NCBI GenBank assembly: GCA_024404215.1
Contig: JAKSQI010000031.1
Coordinates: forward strand, 1 to 13,071
Origin: Oscillospiraceae bacterium
GTDB lineage: Bacteria; Bacillota; Clostridia; Oscillospirales; Oscillospiraceae
Length of the DNA: 13,071 nucleotides
Reading direction: 5' to 3'
Position 1 is the stretch's first letter, and the number at the start of each line of letters is the position of its first letter. The notes beneath the pieces are model-generated. The model worked only from the letters and a program-made list of their open reading frames with translations. It had not been told where the DNA came from and searched no databases. Positions 6,650 to 13,071 of the stretch are shown in pieces. Made by a program: the position numbers and the translations under genes.

Positions 6650-6677
6650 ATCTTAACACATTTGTTGTGTAAGTCAA
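6650..6677 (-). promoter_or_regulatory. Promoter of the riboswitch-cbiK transcript
   Basis: On the minus strand a -35 TTGACT (6672-6677) and a -10 TAAGAT (6650-6655) are separated by 16 bases. Transcription would begin near 6643, just before the riboswitch P1 helix. The -10 is weak (four of six), but the position between the upstream terminator and the aptamer leaves little other room. Confidence 0.6.
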
Positions 6678-6686
6678 TAGAGGCAG

Positions 6687-6724
6687 GCAAAAAAATCACC
6701 GATGCCGAAGCATCGGTGATTTTC
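6687..6724 (-). terminator. Intrinsic terminator after the MFS transporter gene
   Basis: The minus strand has a perfect 11-base-pair stem, ATCACCGATGC (arms 6710-6720 and 6695-6705), closed by a TTCG tetraloop and followed by seven T residues. It is 26 bases past the transporter stop and separates that unit from the riboswitch promoter. Confidence 0.93.
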
Positions 6725-6745
6725 AAACCGTTTGTAAAAATCGTA

Positions 6746-7996
6746 TTACTTAGCTGCGTTACGCTTCTTCAGATAATTGCTGATGTAGAGCATGCAGAGT
6801 ACGGGAATAACAGCCGTGATGGCACCCATGATGAAGGTGGGGGCAATACCGGCAGCTGTACCTGCGTTAACATCCACAACAGCGTGGAGGAAGGTCTTGG
6901 AAACCCAGTTGAAGAAGATGGAGCTGAAGCCCAGAGCCAGCATGGCAACACCGTAGTTGGAACCGGAATTCTTGGGGCCAAACATGTCGGTGCAGAGAGC
7001 TGCGTTCAGGGCAGAAGGTCCGCCGTAAGCAAAAGCAATCAGTGCAATGGTAACAAAGTAGCCGTAGCCACCGATGAAGGTCATCAGGATGGCGCCCACC
7101 AGGGTAATGCCGCAGAGAACATACATGGTGTTGAAACGGCCGATTTTATCGGACAGGGTGGCCATGATAAGACGGCCGGCTGCGTTGGTGATGCCGGTGA
7201 AGGATACACAGGCAATAGCAGCGGTCAAGGTCAAACCACGAACCTGGCCCAGGCCCTTAATAAGGGGAACGCACAGGTTCCAGGTACCGTTGATGAAGAA
7301 AATAGAGAAGAACAGAGCCCAGAAGGCCGGGGTCTTAATGGCCTGGCCCAGAGTAAAGTTGGTGGCACCGGAAACAGCAGCCTTGGGCAGATTCAGGCTC
7401 TTGATGTATTCCTCACCGGGCAGACGGATGAAGAAGCAGGCAATGAGGCCGGCAATGGCAAACACAAGGCCCAGAGTCAGGAAAACAGGAACGAAATTTA
7501 CGATACCGTCAGCACCCATGTTGGCGTTCATCAAAGCATTGGAAACAGGGGTGAATACAACGGTGGACAGACCGAAGGCAGAGCAAGCCAGACCGGAAGC
7601 CAGACCGCGCTTGTGGGGCAGCCACTTCTGGATGCAGCTGATGCAGGCACCATAGGCAATACCGGAGCCAAGACCGGCCATAACGGCGTAGGTTACAATG
7701 AACATGGCAGTGGTCTTGCTGAAGATGGTGAGAAGAACGCCGGCAGCAAAGAGGATAACACCCACAAAGCAGGTAACCCGGGGGCCCTTCTTGTCGTTGA
7801 TAACACCACCAACAAGATTACCGAAAACGAATGCGAAAATCATGAAGGAGGAAACCATGCTGCCGTCAAAGCGGTTGGCTGCATAGGCCGCCTCAAGGTT
7901 GCCTCTCAGAACGCTCCACAGGTAAAGGATACCGACGCAGAGCTGAACAACAAGGCAGGCAATGATAGAAATCCAGGGGTTCTGTTTCTTAGTCAC
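6746..7996 (-). CDS. MFS transporter, OFA (oxalate:formate antiporter) family
   Basis: This is a 12-helix secondary transporter of the OFA branch of the major facilitator superfamily, which moves small carboxylates such as oxalate/formate or lactate across the cytoplasmic membrane. Its 416 residues match the family. Visible features are an N-terminal NPWISIIACLVVQLCVGILY (helix 1) continuing into LWSVLRG, INDKKGPR between helices 2 and 3, GLGSGIAYGACISCIQKWLP with HKRGLASGLA following (helices 4-5), and LSDKIGRF in the second half. Together these are typical of OFA/OxlT-like proteins. The start is a GTG with an AAAAGGA site 10 bases upstream. It forms its own transcription unit with a strong promoter and terminator. 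The family is firm, but the substrate is not determined by the sequence. No formyl-CoA transferase or oxalyl-CoA decarboxylase gene is nearby to support oxalate. Confidence 0.9.
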   Translation of the reverse strand: MTKKQNPWISIIACLVVQLCVGILYLWSVLRGNLEAAYAANRFDGSMVSSFMIFAFVFGNLVGGVINDKKGPRVTCFVGVILFAAGVLLTIFSKTTAMFIVTYAVMAGLGSGIAYGACISCIQKWLPHKRGLASGLACSAFGLSTVVFTPVSNALMNANMGADGIVNFVPVFLTLGLVFAIAGLIACFFIRLPGEEYIKSLNLPKAAVSGATNFTLGQAIKTPAFWALFFSIFFINGTWNLCVPLIKGLGQVRGLTLTAAIACVSFTGITNAAGRLIMATLSDKIGRFNTMYVLCGITLVGAILMTFIGGYGYFVTIALIAFAYGGPSALNAALCTDMFGPKNSGSNYGVAMLALGFSSIFFNWVSKTFLHAVVDVNAGTAAGIAPTFIMGAITAVIPVLCMLYISNYLKKRNAAK

Positions 7997-8059
7997 TTGA
8001 ATTCAGTCCTTTTCTCTTATATTTTTGACCAATGGATTCACCATGCGGCGAACCAATTC

Positions 8060-8089
8060 AGTATACCCCGCAGGACGGGATTTTGTCAA
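8060..8089 (-). promoter_or_regulatory. Strong promoter of the MFS transporter
   Basis: On the minus strand a consensus -35 TTGACA (8084-8089) and a -10 TATACT (8060-8065) are 18 bases apart, just past the stop of the DUF896 gene. The expected start near 8053 gives a leader of about 57 bases to the GTG. I see no convincing terminator between the DUF896 stop and this promoter, so some read-through from asnS may also reach the transporter. Confidence 0.8.
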
Positions 8090-8093
8090 TTGC

Positions 8094-8300
8094 TTACTGC
8101 TTACGCTTCAGCTTTTCTTTGGTGCCGTCCGGGCGCTGGAGATAGGTATTCTCCAAAATGCCCAAAGTAGCCCGGCGGAACTCCGCCGCATATTCCTGCC
8201 GCAGAAGAGCCTGCTCGGCCTTTTCCTCCTCCGTCAGGCCCACCTCCGAGCGTTGCTTGCGGGCCAGCTCGTTGATGCGGTCTATTTTTTTCTGTTCCAT
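8094..8300 (-). CDS. UPF0291/DUF896 small protein (YnzC-like)
   Basis: The 68-residue product matches the short DUF896 family found in Bacillota, as in Bacillus YnzC. It opens with a helical hairpin (KIDRINELARK, then LTEEEKAEQALLRQEYAAEF), followed by a conserved RRATLGILENT block, and ends with a basic tail, KEKLKRKQ. Length and layout fit the family. Family structures show a small two-helix bundle; a clear biochemical role is not established. It begins 12 bases after the asnS stop with an AGGGG/AGGA ribosome site, so it is the last gene of the alaX-asnS unit. Confidence 0.9.
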   Translation of the reverse strand: MEQKKIDRINELARKQRSEVGLTEEEKAEQALLRQEYAAEFRRATLGILENTYLQRPDGTKEKLKRKQ

Positions 8301-8312
8301 TCCTGTCCCCTA

Positions 8313-9689
8313 TCAGAACATCAGGTTGCGGGGGGTACGGGCATAGGGAATGGTATCCCGGATGTTGCCAATGTTGGTGAGGTAAAGGATAAAGCGCTCC
8401 AGCCCCAGGCCAAAGCCGGCATGCTTGACCGAACCGAAACGGCGAAGATCCAGGTACCACTGCAGGGTCTCCTGCTCCATGCCCATTTCCTTCATGCGTT
8501 CCAGCAGCACATCGTAGCGCTCCTCACGCTGGGAGCCGCCGATAAGCTCACCAACGCCGGGCACCAGACAGTCACAGGCAGCAACGGTCTTGCCATCGTC
8601 GTTAATGCGCATGTAGAAGGCCTTGATATCCTTGGGATAGTCAATGAGGAAAACCGGGCCCTGAACCACTTCTTCGCAGATGTAACGCTCGTGCTCGCTC
8701 TTCAGGTCCACCCCCCAGGCAACGGGATACTGGAACTGGCGGTCCGCCTTCAACAGCAGCTCAATGGCCTCGGTATAGGTCATAACCTTGAACTCGCTGT
8801 TGGCAACAGCGGTCAGACGTTCAATGAGCTTATGCTCTTTATCAAACATCTCATTGAAGAAGGCCATTTCAGAGGGACAGCGCTCCAGCACCTTGGTGAT
8901 GCAGTACTTAACCATGGCCTCCATGACAGCCATGTCATCCTCCAGGTCGGCAAAAGCAATTTCCGGCTCAACCATCCAGAATTCACTGGCATGGGTGGTA
9001 GTATTGGAGTTTTCGGCACGGAAAGTGGGGCCAAAGGTGTAAACCCGGTCATAGGCCAGGGCAAAGGGCTCCACATGCAGCTGACCGGAAACCGTCAGGC
9101 AGGCCTTCTTGCCGAAGAAATCCGTTTCACCTTCAGAGGTGGTTACAGTAAAGACCTCACCGGCACCCTCCGCATCGTTACCGGTAATCAGCGGCGGTGT
9201 AATATAGAGGAAGCCATTGGTCTGAAAGAACTCGTGAATGGCACCGCAGAGCACACTTCTGACACGGAAGAGGGCATTAAAGGTGTTCGTACGGGGGCGC
9301 AGATGAGGCACCTCACGCAGGAACTCCAGGCTGTGGCGCTTTTTCTGCATAGGGAAGTCACTGTCGCAGTCTCCCAGCAGGGTAACCTCGGCAGCCTGAA
9401 CCTCAAAAGGCTGCTTGGCACCGGGGGTAAGAGTAAATACACCGGCTACATCCACACTGCTGCCCGTGCTGATTTTGGAAGCAGGGGTCATCTCAGGATG
9501 CTCATCCAGGTTGTATACGATTTGAATATTCTCAAAGCAGGAGCCGTCAGACAGGGCCATGAAGCCAATATGCCCGTTGGAACGGTTGGTTTTTACCCAG
9601 CCCCGAACCCGTACCGGCATGCCGTCAGAGGCGCTGTCATTCTTCTTCTGCAGAAGGTCTTTTACGAGAATATACTGATTCCGAATCAT
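8313..9689 (-). CDS. asnS: Asparaginyl-tRNA synthetase
   Basis: This cytoplasmic class II aminoacyl-tRNA synthetase charges tRNA-Asn with asparagine. It has 458 residues, the standard length. An N-terminal OB-fold anticodon-binding domain (about 20-115, with VRVRGWVKTNRSNGHIGFMA) precedes the class II catalytic core. The core includes ITPPLITGNDAEGAGEVF (about 168-185), SGQLHVE near 207, motif 2 from FRAENSNTTTHASEFWMVEP at 233, and motif 3 GFGLGLERFILYL (425-437), with the family C-terminus PYARTPRNLMF. The asparagine-type EGAGEVF block and the absence of an AspS-type insertion separate it from aspartyl enzymes. The ATG has an AAAGGAG site and lies 15 bases after the upstream AlaX-like gene. 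A dedicated AsnRS means this organism need not rely on the tRNA-dependent amidation route for asparagine. Confidence 0.97.
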   Translation of the reverse strand: MIRNQYILVKDLLQKKNDSASDGMPVRVRGWVKTNRSNGHIGFMALSDGSCFENIQIVYNLDEHPEMTPASKISTGSSVDVAGVFTLTPGAKQPFEVQAAEVTLLGDCDSDFPMQKKRHSLEFLREVPHLRPRTNTFNALFRVRSVLCGAIHEFFQTNGFLYITPPLITGNDAEGAGEVFTVTTSEGETDFFGKKACLTVSGQLHVEPFALAYDRVYTFGPTFRAENSNTTTHASEFWMVEPEIAFADLEDDMAVMEAMVKYCITKVLERCPSEMAFFNEMFDKEHKLIERLTAVANSEFKVMTYTEAIELLLKADRQFQYPVAWGVDLKSEHERYICEEVVQGPVFLIDYPKDIKAFYMRINDDGKTVAACDCLVPGVGELIGGSQREERYDVLLERMKEMGMEQETLQWYLDLRRFGSVKHAGFGLGLERFILYLTNIGNIRDTIPYARTPRNLMF

Positions 9690-9704
9690 GTTCTCATCTC
9701 TCCT

Positions 9705-10871
9705 TTATTCTTTCGGGCATGTAAACCCGTTCATTACTCTTTCAATGGTGCTGCGGTCAGCCCGGCAGGAGCCCTGCAGCATGGCAGGCGAACCGCCGCC
9801 CCGCCCGCTGAGCCCGGCATTGAGCTCGGCGGCACAGGCCTTCAGATTTCCTTCCCGGGTGCCAATAGCATATTGATAGCCAGCCCCGTCCCTGCCGGAA
9901 AAGGCAGCACAGAGTCCGCCGCATTTTGTCAAACCGGCATTGACCAGCTCTCTCAGTTCATTGCCGCTGAGACCATCCTCAAACAGAAGCAGATTGCCGT
10001 CCACAGGCGAAAGCCCGGCTATTTTGGCCTCAGTCACCTGACGGCGGAGCTCACCGCAGGCAGCCTTGGTTTTGGTCAGCTCTTCCTTCAGCCGCTCCAC
10101 GGCGGAAGCCAGCTCCGTTTGGGGAGCAGACAGCAGGGCCGAGCAGGCTTCTGCTGTTTCCTGCTTGCTTCGGTAGTCACTCAGTGCATTGAAGCCACAG
10201 GACATAGTCAGCCGCATGCCGCCCCGATGGCGCATGGCACTGAGGATTTTTATCAAACCGATTTCACCGGTATAGCGGACATGGGGCGCACAGCAGGCGC
10301 ACAGGTCACAGTCGGCAATTTCCACCAAACGGACATTTTCTGTCAGCTCCAGCTTACTGCGGTAATTCAAGGTCTCCAGTATTTCCGCTTTCGGGAAATA
10401 GGTGCGAACCTCCCGGTTAGCAAAAACCACAGCATTGGCCTTTTCTTCAATATCCCCAATCTGCTCCGGAGTCAGTTCGCCGTTAAAATCCAGGGTTACC
10501 ACAGGGCCGGACATGTGAAAGCCCACATTGTCATAGCCGTAAAGACGATGGGTCAGGCCGGAAACCACATGCTCTCCCGAATGGTTCTGCATAAAGCGAA
10601 AGCGCCGGTCCCAATCCAAAATGCCGGTTACCCCGGTACCCGGGGCGATTTCCCGCTGAACAAAATGCTCAATAATTCCCCCGGTCTCCCGAGTGTCGGA
10701 AACCGGAAGCCCGTTCAGCCAGCCGGTATCTCCCGGCTGTCCGCCTCCCGCAGGAAAAAAGGCTGTGGCATCCAGTACCACGGCAAAGCCGTCCTCAGCC
10801 GGGCGGCAGGCCAGCACCTGAGCCGTAAATTCGCGGCAGTGGCTGTTCTGATAATATATGCGCTGCGTCAT
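9705..10871 (-). CDS. Alanyl-tRNA editing protein, long AlaX type with DHHA1 domain
   Basis: This is a trans-editing hydrolase that removes wrongly attached amino acids (serine, glycine) from tRNA-Ala. It lacks the AlaRS aminoacylation core. Domains in order are a beta-barrel segment with ATAFFPAGGGQPGDTG (about 35-50), the zinc editing domain with H97-x3-H101 (QNHSGEHVV) and C193-x3-H197 (CACCAPHVRYTGEIG), a coiled-coil stretch (about 255-290), and a C-terminal DHHA1-like domain ending in the Gly-rich GLSGRGGGSPAMLQGS motif. The ATG at 10871 is preferred, giving 388 residues, because a GGAGG site lies 5 bases before it. An in-frame ATG at 10883 would add four residues but has a poor site. 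It is co-transcribed with asnS 15 bases downstream. The family is clear. Confidence 0.92.
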   Translation of the reverse strand: MTQRIYYQNSHCREFTAQVLACRPAEDGFAVVLDATAFFPAGGGQPGDTGWLNGLPVSDTRETGGIIEHFVQREIAPGTGVTGILDWDRRFRFMQNHSGEHVVSGLTHRLYGYDNVGFHMSGPVVTLDFNGELTPEQIGDIEEKANAVVFANREVRTYFPKAEILETLNYRSKLELTENVRLVEIADCDLCACCAPHVRYTGEIGLIKILSAMRHRGGMRLTMSCGFNALSDYRSKQETAEACSALLSAPQTELASAVERLKEELTKTKAACGELRRQVTEAKIAGLSPVDGNLLLFEDGLSGNELRELVNAGLTKCGGLCAAFSGRDGAGYQYAIGTREGNLKACAAELNAGLSGRGGGSPAMLQGSCRADRSTIERVMNGFTCPKE

Positions 10872-10899
10872 GGGCGCCTCCATCCATTAACATCTTTTT

Positions 10900-10928
10900 A
10901 GTATAATCCCCTTGGCTCCCTGAATCAA
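10900..10928 (-). promoter_or_regulatory. Promoter of the alaX-asnS-DUF896 unit
   Basis: On the minus strand a -35 TTGATT (10923-10928) and a -10 TATACT (10900-10905) are 17 bases apart, in the short gap after the phosphoglucomutase stop. The predicted start near 10893 is about 22 bases before the preferred ATG. An imperfect inverted repeat (10920-10949) covers the -35 element and the end of the upstream gene. It could act as a weak hairpin at the end of that transcript, but it has no good T run after it. Confidence 0.7.
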
Positions 10929-10940
10929 GAAAAACCTTTT

Positions 10941-12647
10941 TCAATTCAGCAGGCCTTTGGCCCAGTCAGTCAGCCGGAGGGCCCTTTCTTCACAGGCGGT
11001 CCGTTCACCGGCAATCATCAAATAAATACGGAGCTTGGGCTCTGTGCCGCTGGGACGGACAATAATCTCTCCGCCCTTTTTCAACAGCAGCCGGAGAACA
11101 TTCTCGCCCTTCAAAGCCGTTTTCTCCACAGCTCCGCTTTCCGGATAGCTCCGAATTCCGGTCATTAGGTCTTCCACGGCCAGCAGGGGCTCGCCTCCGA
11201 TATCCCGGGTGGTCACAGCCCGCAGTCCGGCCCTGCAATCCCGGGTGTTCTGACGTCCGACAGCCCCGGGACCGGTCAGGCTTCTGGTACGGTCCTTCTG
11301 ATAGCCCAGCCGCTGCTGCAGCTCTTCCAGCGCATCCCCCAGGCTTTTGCCTTGGGCAGCCAGCTGGGAGGCCATGCAAACCAGCATGACGCCAGCCGAA
11401 ACAGCATCCTTGTCACGGCAGTAATCGCCAATCATGCAGCCGTAGGATTCCTCATAGGAGAACACTACCGTTCCCTCCCCTGCCTGCTCCAGCCGGTCCT
11501 TTTCCTCGGTAAGGTATTTAAAGCCCGTGAAGGTATCCCGGCATTCAGCCCCGTGAGCCAGTGCCACGGAACGGGCCAAGGGGGTAGTTACCAGACTTTT
11601 CAGAACCACAGGCTGTTCCGGCATTTGCCCGCCCGCTTTTAGGGAAGACAGATACCAATCCAGCAGCAGGGCCCCGGTCAGGCTGAAGGTGGGATGGGCA
11701 AAGCTGCCATCCGGACGGCGGTACAAAACGGCCACCCGGTCAGCATCCGGGTCAGAGCCCAGTATAAAATCAGCGCCCTTTTCGTTGGCCAGCTCAATGG
11801 CCAGGGCGAAGCCTTCCTCCTGTTCCGGATTGGGGGAAGCCACTGTGGAAAAGTCCTCATCCGGCTTCATCTGCTCAGGAACACAGTACAGTCTGCTGCA
11901 GCCCTTGCGGCGCAAGGCCTCCGGCAACAGGGCTGCTCCGGTTCCGTGAAAGGGTGTGTACACCACCGGATAATCCCCGGCAATGCTTCCGCAGACCTCA
12001 GTGTCCTTCAGCACCTCATGCAGAAAGGCCTCATCCGTTTCCTCTCCCAACAGGCGCACCAGCACATCCTGCCCCAGCTCTTCCGTGCTTCGCCGAGGCA
12101 GAGGCAGCCAAAGCATTTCCTCTTCCATAGCAGCGGCAACGGCCCGGGAAGGCCCCTCTACCAGCTGTCCACCGTCCGATCCGTAAACCTTCAGGCCATT
12201 GTATTCCTTAGGGTTATGGCTGGCTGTTACATTGATACCGGCAGCACATCCATAATGCCGCACAGCAAAGCTGAGCTCAGGTGTTGGCCGCATGTGCCGA
12301 AACAGCAGCACAGGAATCCCGGCAGAGGCCAGAATATCCCCGCAGATTTCCGCATACCGACGGCTGTCGCGGCGGCAGTCGCAGCTGATGCAGACCCCCC
12401 GCCCCCGAAAGGTATCCGGCATGGTGCTGAGAGCCCGGCTCAGGGCTCGGGCTGCCAGTGCCACAGTTCTCTCATTCATGCAGGCAGTGCCCGGCCCCAT
12501 AAGACCCCTTAAGCCGGCAGTACCAAAGCTGAGCATGCCCCCAAAGGCTTCCTCCCGCTCCTCATCCGTCATGGCAAGAAGCCGCTTTCTTTCCTCCGGG
12601 TCTTTGGTTTCCTGCAGCCAGCATTCAAAGCGGTCACGGCTCTCCAT
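10941..12647 (-). CDS. Phosphoglucomutase/phosphomannomutase (alpha-D-phosphohexomutase)
   Basis: This cytoplasmic enzyme interconverts hexose 1- and 6-phosphates, feeding sugar-nucleotide, glycolipid and cell-wall glycan synthesis. The four phosphohexomutase domains are visible by their loops: the active-site phosphoserine S143 in TASHNPKEYNG, the magnesium loop GSDPDADRV (297-305), the sugar-specificity loop EESYG (399-403), and the phosphate-binding loop RPSGTEPKLRIYL (531-543). At 568 residues it matches the longer PgcA-type phosphoglucomutases of Bacillota rather than the shorter GlmM (about 450). The start is the ATG at 12647, with a GAGG site; the open frame extends to 12773, but that part is the DUF2007 gene read in another frame. 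The first 14 bases overlap the upstream gene, so the pair is translationally coupled. Glucose versus mannose preference cannot be fixed from sequence alone. Confidence 0.95.
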   Translation of the reverse strand: MESRDRFECWLQETKDPEERKRLLAMTDEEREEAFGGMLSFGTAGLRGLMGPGTACMNERTVALAARALSRALSTMPDTFRGRGVCISCDCRRDSRRYAEICGDILASAGIPVLLFRHMRPTPELSFAVRHYGCAAGINVTASHNPKEYNGLKVYGSDGGQLVEGPSRAVAAAMEEEMLWLPLPRRSTEELGQDVLVRLLGEETDEAFLHEVLKDTEVCGSIAGDYPVVYTPFHGTGAALLPEALRRKGCSRLYCVPEQMKPDEDFSTVASPNPEQEEGFALAIELANEKGADFILGSDPDADRVAVLYRRPDGSFAHPTFSLTGALLLDWYLSSLKAGGQMPEQPVVLKSLVTTPLARSVALAHGAECRDTFTGFKYLTEEKDRLEQAGEGTVVFSYEESYGCMIGDYCRDKDAVSAGVMLVCMASQLAAQGKSLGDALEELQQRLGYQKDRTRSLTGPGAVGRQNTRDCRAGLRAVTTRDIGGEPLLAVEDLMTGIRSYPESGAVEKTALKGENVLRLLLKKGGEIIVRPSGTEPKLRIYLMIAGERTACEERALRLTDWAKGLLN

Positions 12648-12954
12648 GGCAGTCCTCATCCTCCAGAATGTCCGCCGACACAATGTTGCGGGCATCCTCC
12701 AGCAGGCTTTCGGGAACATACAGGTCAGCGCCGGCGCCGGCAAAGCCCAGCAGCACCGTGCCCAGGTCACCATCCAGTGTATTTTTGCGGAGCACCGGAA
12801 TATCGTATGCTTCCAGCAGATTAATCGCCATTTCTACATCCAGCTCGCTGCCGCCGATATGCTGAAAAAAGGCCGGAGGAATCTCCTGCCCCGCTTCATC
12901 CTTGGGCCAACGCTTGCTGAGTTCACCAATCCGTTTACTGCCCCATGCCTTCAT
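12634..12954 (-). CDS. Small DUF2007-like protein
   Basis: The 106-residue cytoplasmic product has no signal or membrane helix. The middle, from about GGSELDVEMAINLLEAYDIP through LLGFAGAGADLYVPESLLED to ARNIVS, follows the DUF2007 pattern: an alpha-beta unit in which a helix of a changing sub-unit is followed by a hydrophobic strand, a Gly-rich turn and a VPE-x-LLEDA helix. Such proteins are loosely annotated as signal-transducing, and no reaction is established. The ATG has an AAGGAG site 8 bases upstream, and the 3' end overlaps the phosphoglucomutase start by 14 bases. Being first in the unit and coupled to the mutase suggests shared expression, not necessarily shared function. The family call is moderate, since the domain is short and divergent. 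Confidence 0.8.
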   Translation of the reverse strand: MKAWGSKRIGELSKRWPKDEAGQEIPPAFFQHIGGSELDVEMAINLLEAYDIPVLRKNTLDGDLGTVLLGFAGAGADLYVPESLLEDARNIVSADILEDEDCHGEP

Positions 12955-12993
12955 GTTACAGTCTCCTTCCTTTTCTGACAGGTGATTTTATAC

Positions 12994-13022
12994 AGTATAC
13001 CTAAGAGGAGGAAAAACAGCAA
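12994..13022 (-). promoter_or_regulatory. Promoter of the DUF2007-phosphoglucomutase unit
   Basis: On the minus strand a -35 TTGCTG (13017-13022) and a -10 TATACT (12994-12999) are 17 bases apart. The predicted start near 12987 gives a leader of about 33 bases before the ATG at 12954. The remaining bases to the window edge (13023-13071) are purine-rich on the minus strand and show no gene that I can recognise. Confidence 0.7.
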
Positions 13023-13071
13023 CAATTTTTCCCTTCCTTCCGCTTTTCCGTTTTCATTCCCTCGGACTTAT

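Noticed and set aside
8041..8080. Possible hairpin terminator between the DUF896 gene and the MFS promoter
   Set aside because: The pairing has several mismatches and no T run, and the region is better explained as the promoter itself.
6662..8170. A 502-codon plus-strand open frame opposite the MFS transporter
   Set aside because: The product is low-complexity (Gly/Asn/Glu-rich) and antisense to a well-defined 12-helix transporter, and it begins inside the terminator/promoter gap.
8025..10901. A 958-codon plus-strand open frame opposite asnS and the AlaX-like gene
   Set aside because: It runs exactly antisense to genes with clear family motifs, has no recognisable domain and no convincing ribosome site. 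Low stop density opposite GC-rich codons explains it.
10920..10949. Imperfect inverted repeat after the phosphoglucomutase as a terminator
   Set aside because: It has mismatches and a very short loop, and no T run follows it. It is mentioned with the promoter but not called as a terminator.
12648..12773. N-terminal extension of the phosphoglucomutase to 12773
   Set aside because: The added residues are Trp/Cys/Ala-rich and are the DUF2007 gene in another frame. The ATG at 12647 has a ribosome site and gives the family length.

Overview
The window looks like chromosomal DNA from an anaerobic member of the Bacillota, most likely Clostridia. The evidence is a UPF0291/DUF896 gene, lipobox signal peptides, strong AGGAGG-type ribosome binding sites, TTGACA/TATACT-like promoters and U-tract terminators. 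GC content is in the mid-50s percent by eye. All eleven convincing complete genes, plus one gene running off the left edge, lie on the minus strand, so transcription runs from high to low coordinates. I see no rRNA, tRNA, IS element or CRISPR array.

Right part (13071 to about 8090), read in the direction of transcription: a promoter, a small DUF2007-like protein and an overlapping phosphoglucomutase/phosphomannomutase. A second promoter then precedes an alanyl-tRNA editing protein of the long AlaX type, asparaginyl-tRNA synthetase (asnS) and a DUF896 protein. A third strong promoter drives an OFA-family MFS transporter, which ends in a clean terminator at about 6690-6724. This part is ordinary housekeeping DNA.

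Left part (about 6680 to 1) is a corrinoid/tetrapyrrole and metal handling locus. A cobalamin riboswitch with its own promoter and an intrinsic terminator precedes a lipoprotein-anchored CbiK-type cobalt chelatase. This is followed by a strong terminator, a small lipoprotein of unknown function, and a separate promoter. That promoter leads a cluster of a membrane-anchored surface protein, a FecB/BtuF-type binding lipoprotein, a FecCD/BtuC permease and a FecE/BtuD-type ATPase. The layout suggests that a tetrapyrrole or corrinoid is captured, and perhaps metallated or demetallated, outside the membrane and then imported. The order of events and the substrate are inference.

The left edge is anomalous. 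The ATPase reading frame passes at about position 186 directly into an internal piece of a DusB-type tRNA-dihydrouridine synthase. GC content and codon use change at the same place (about 45% against about 58% by hand count). This looks like a chimeric join, more probably an assembly or library artefact than a real fusion protein.
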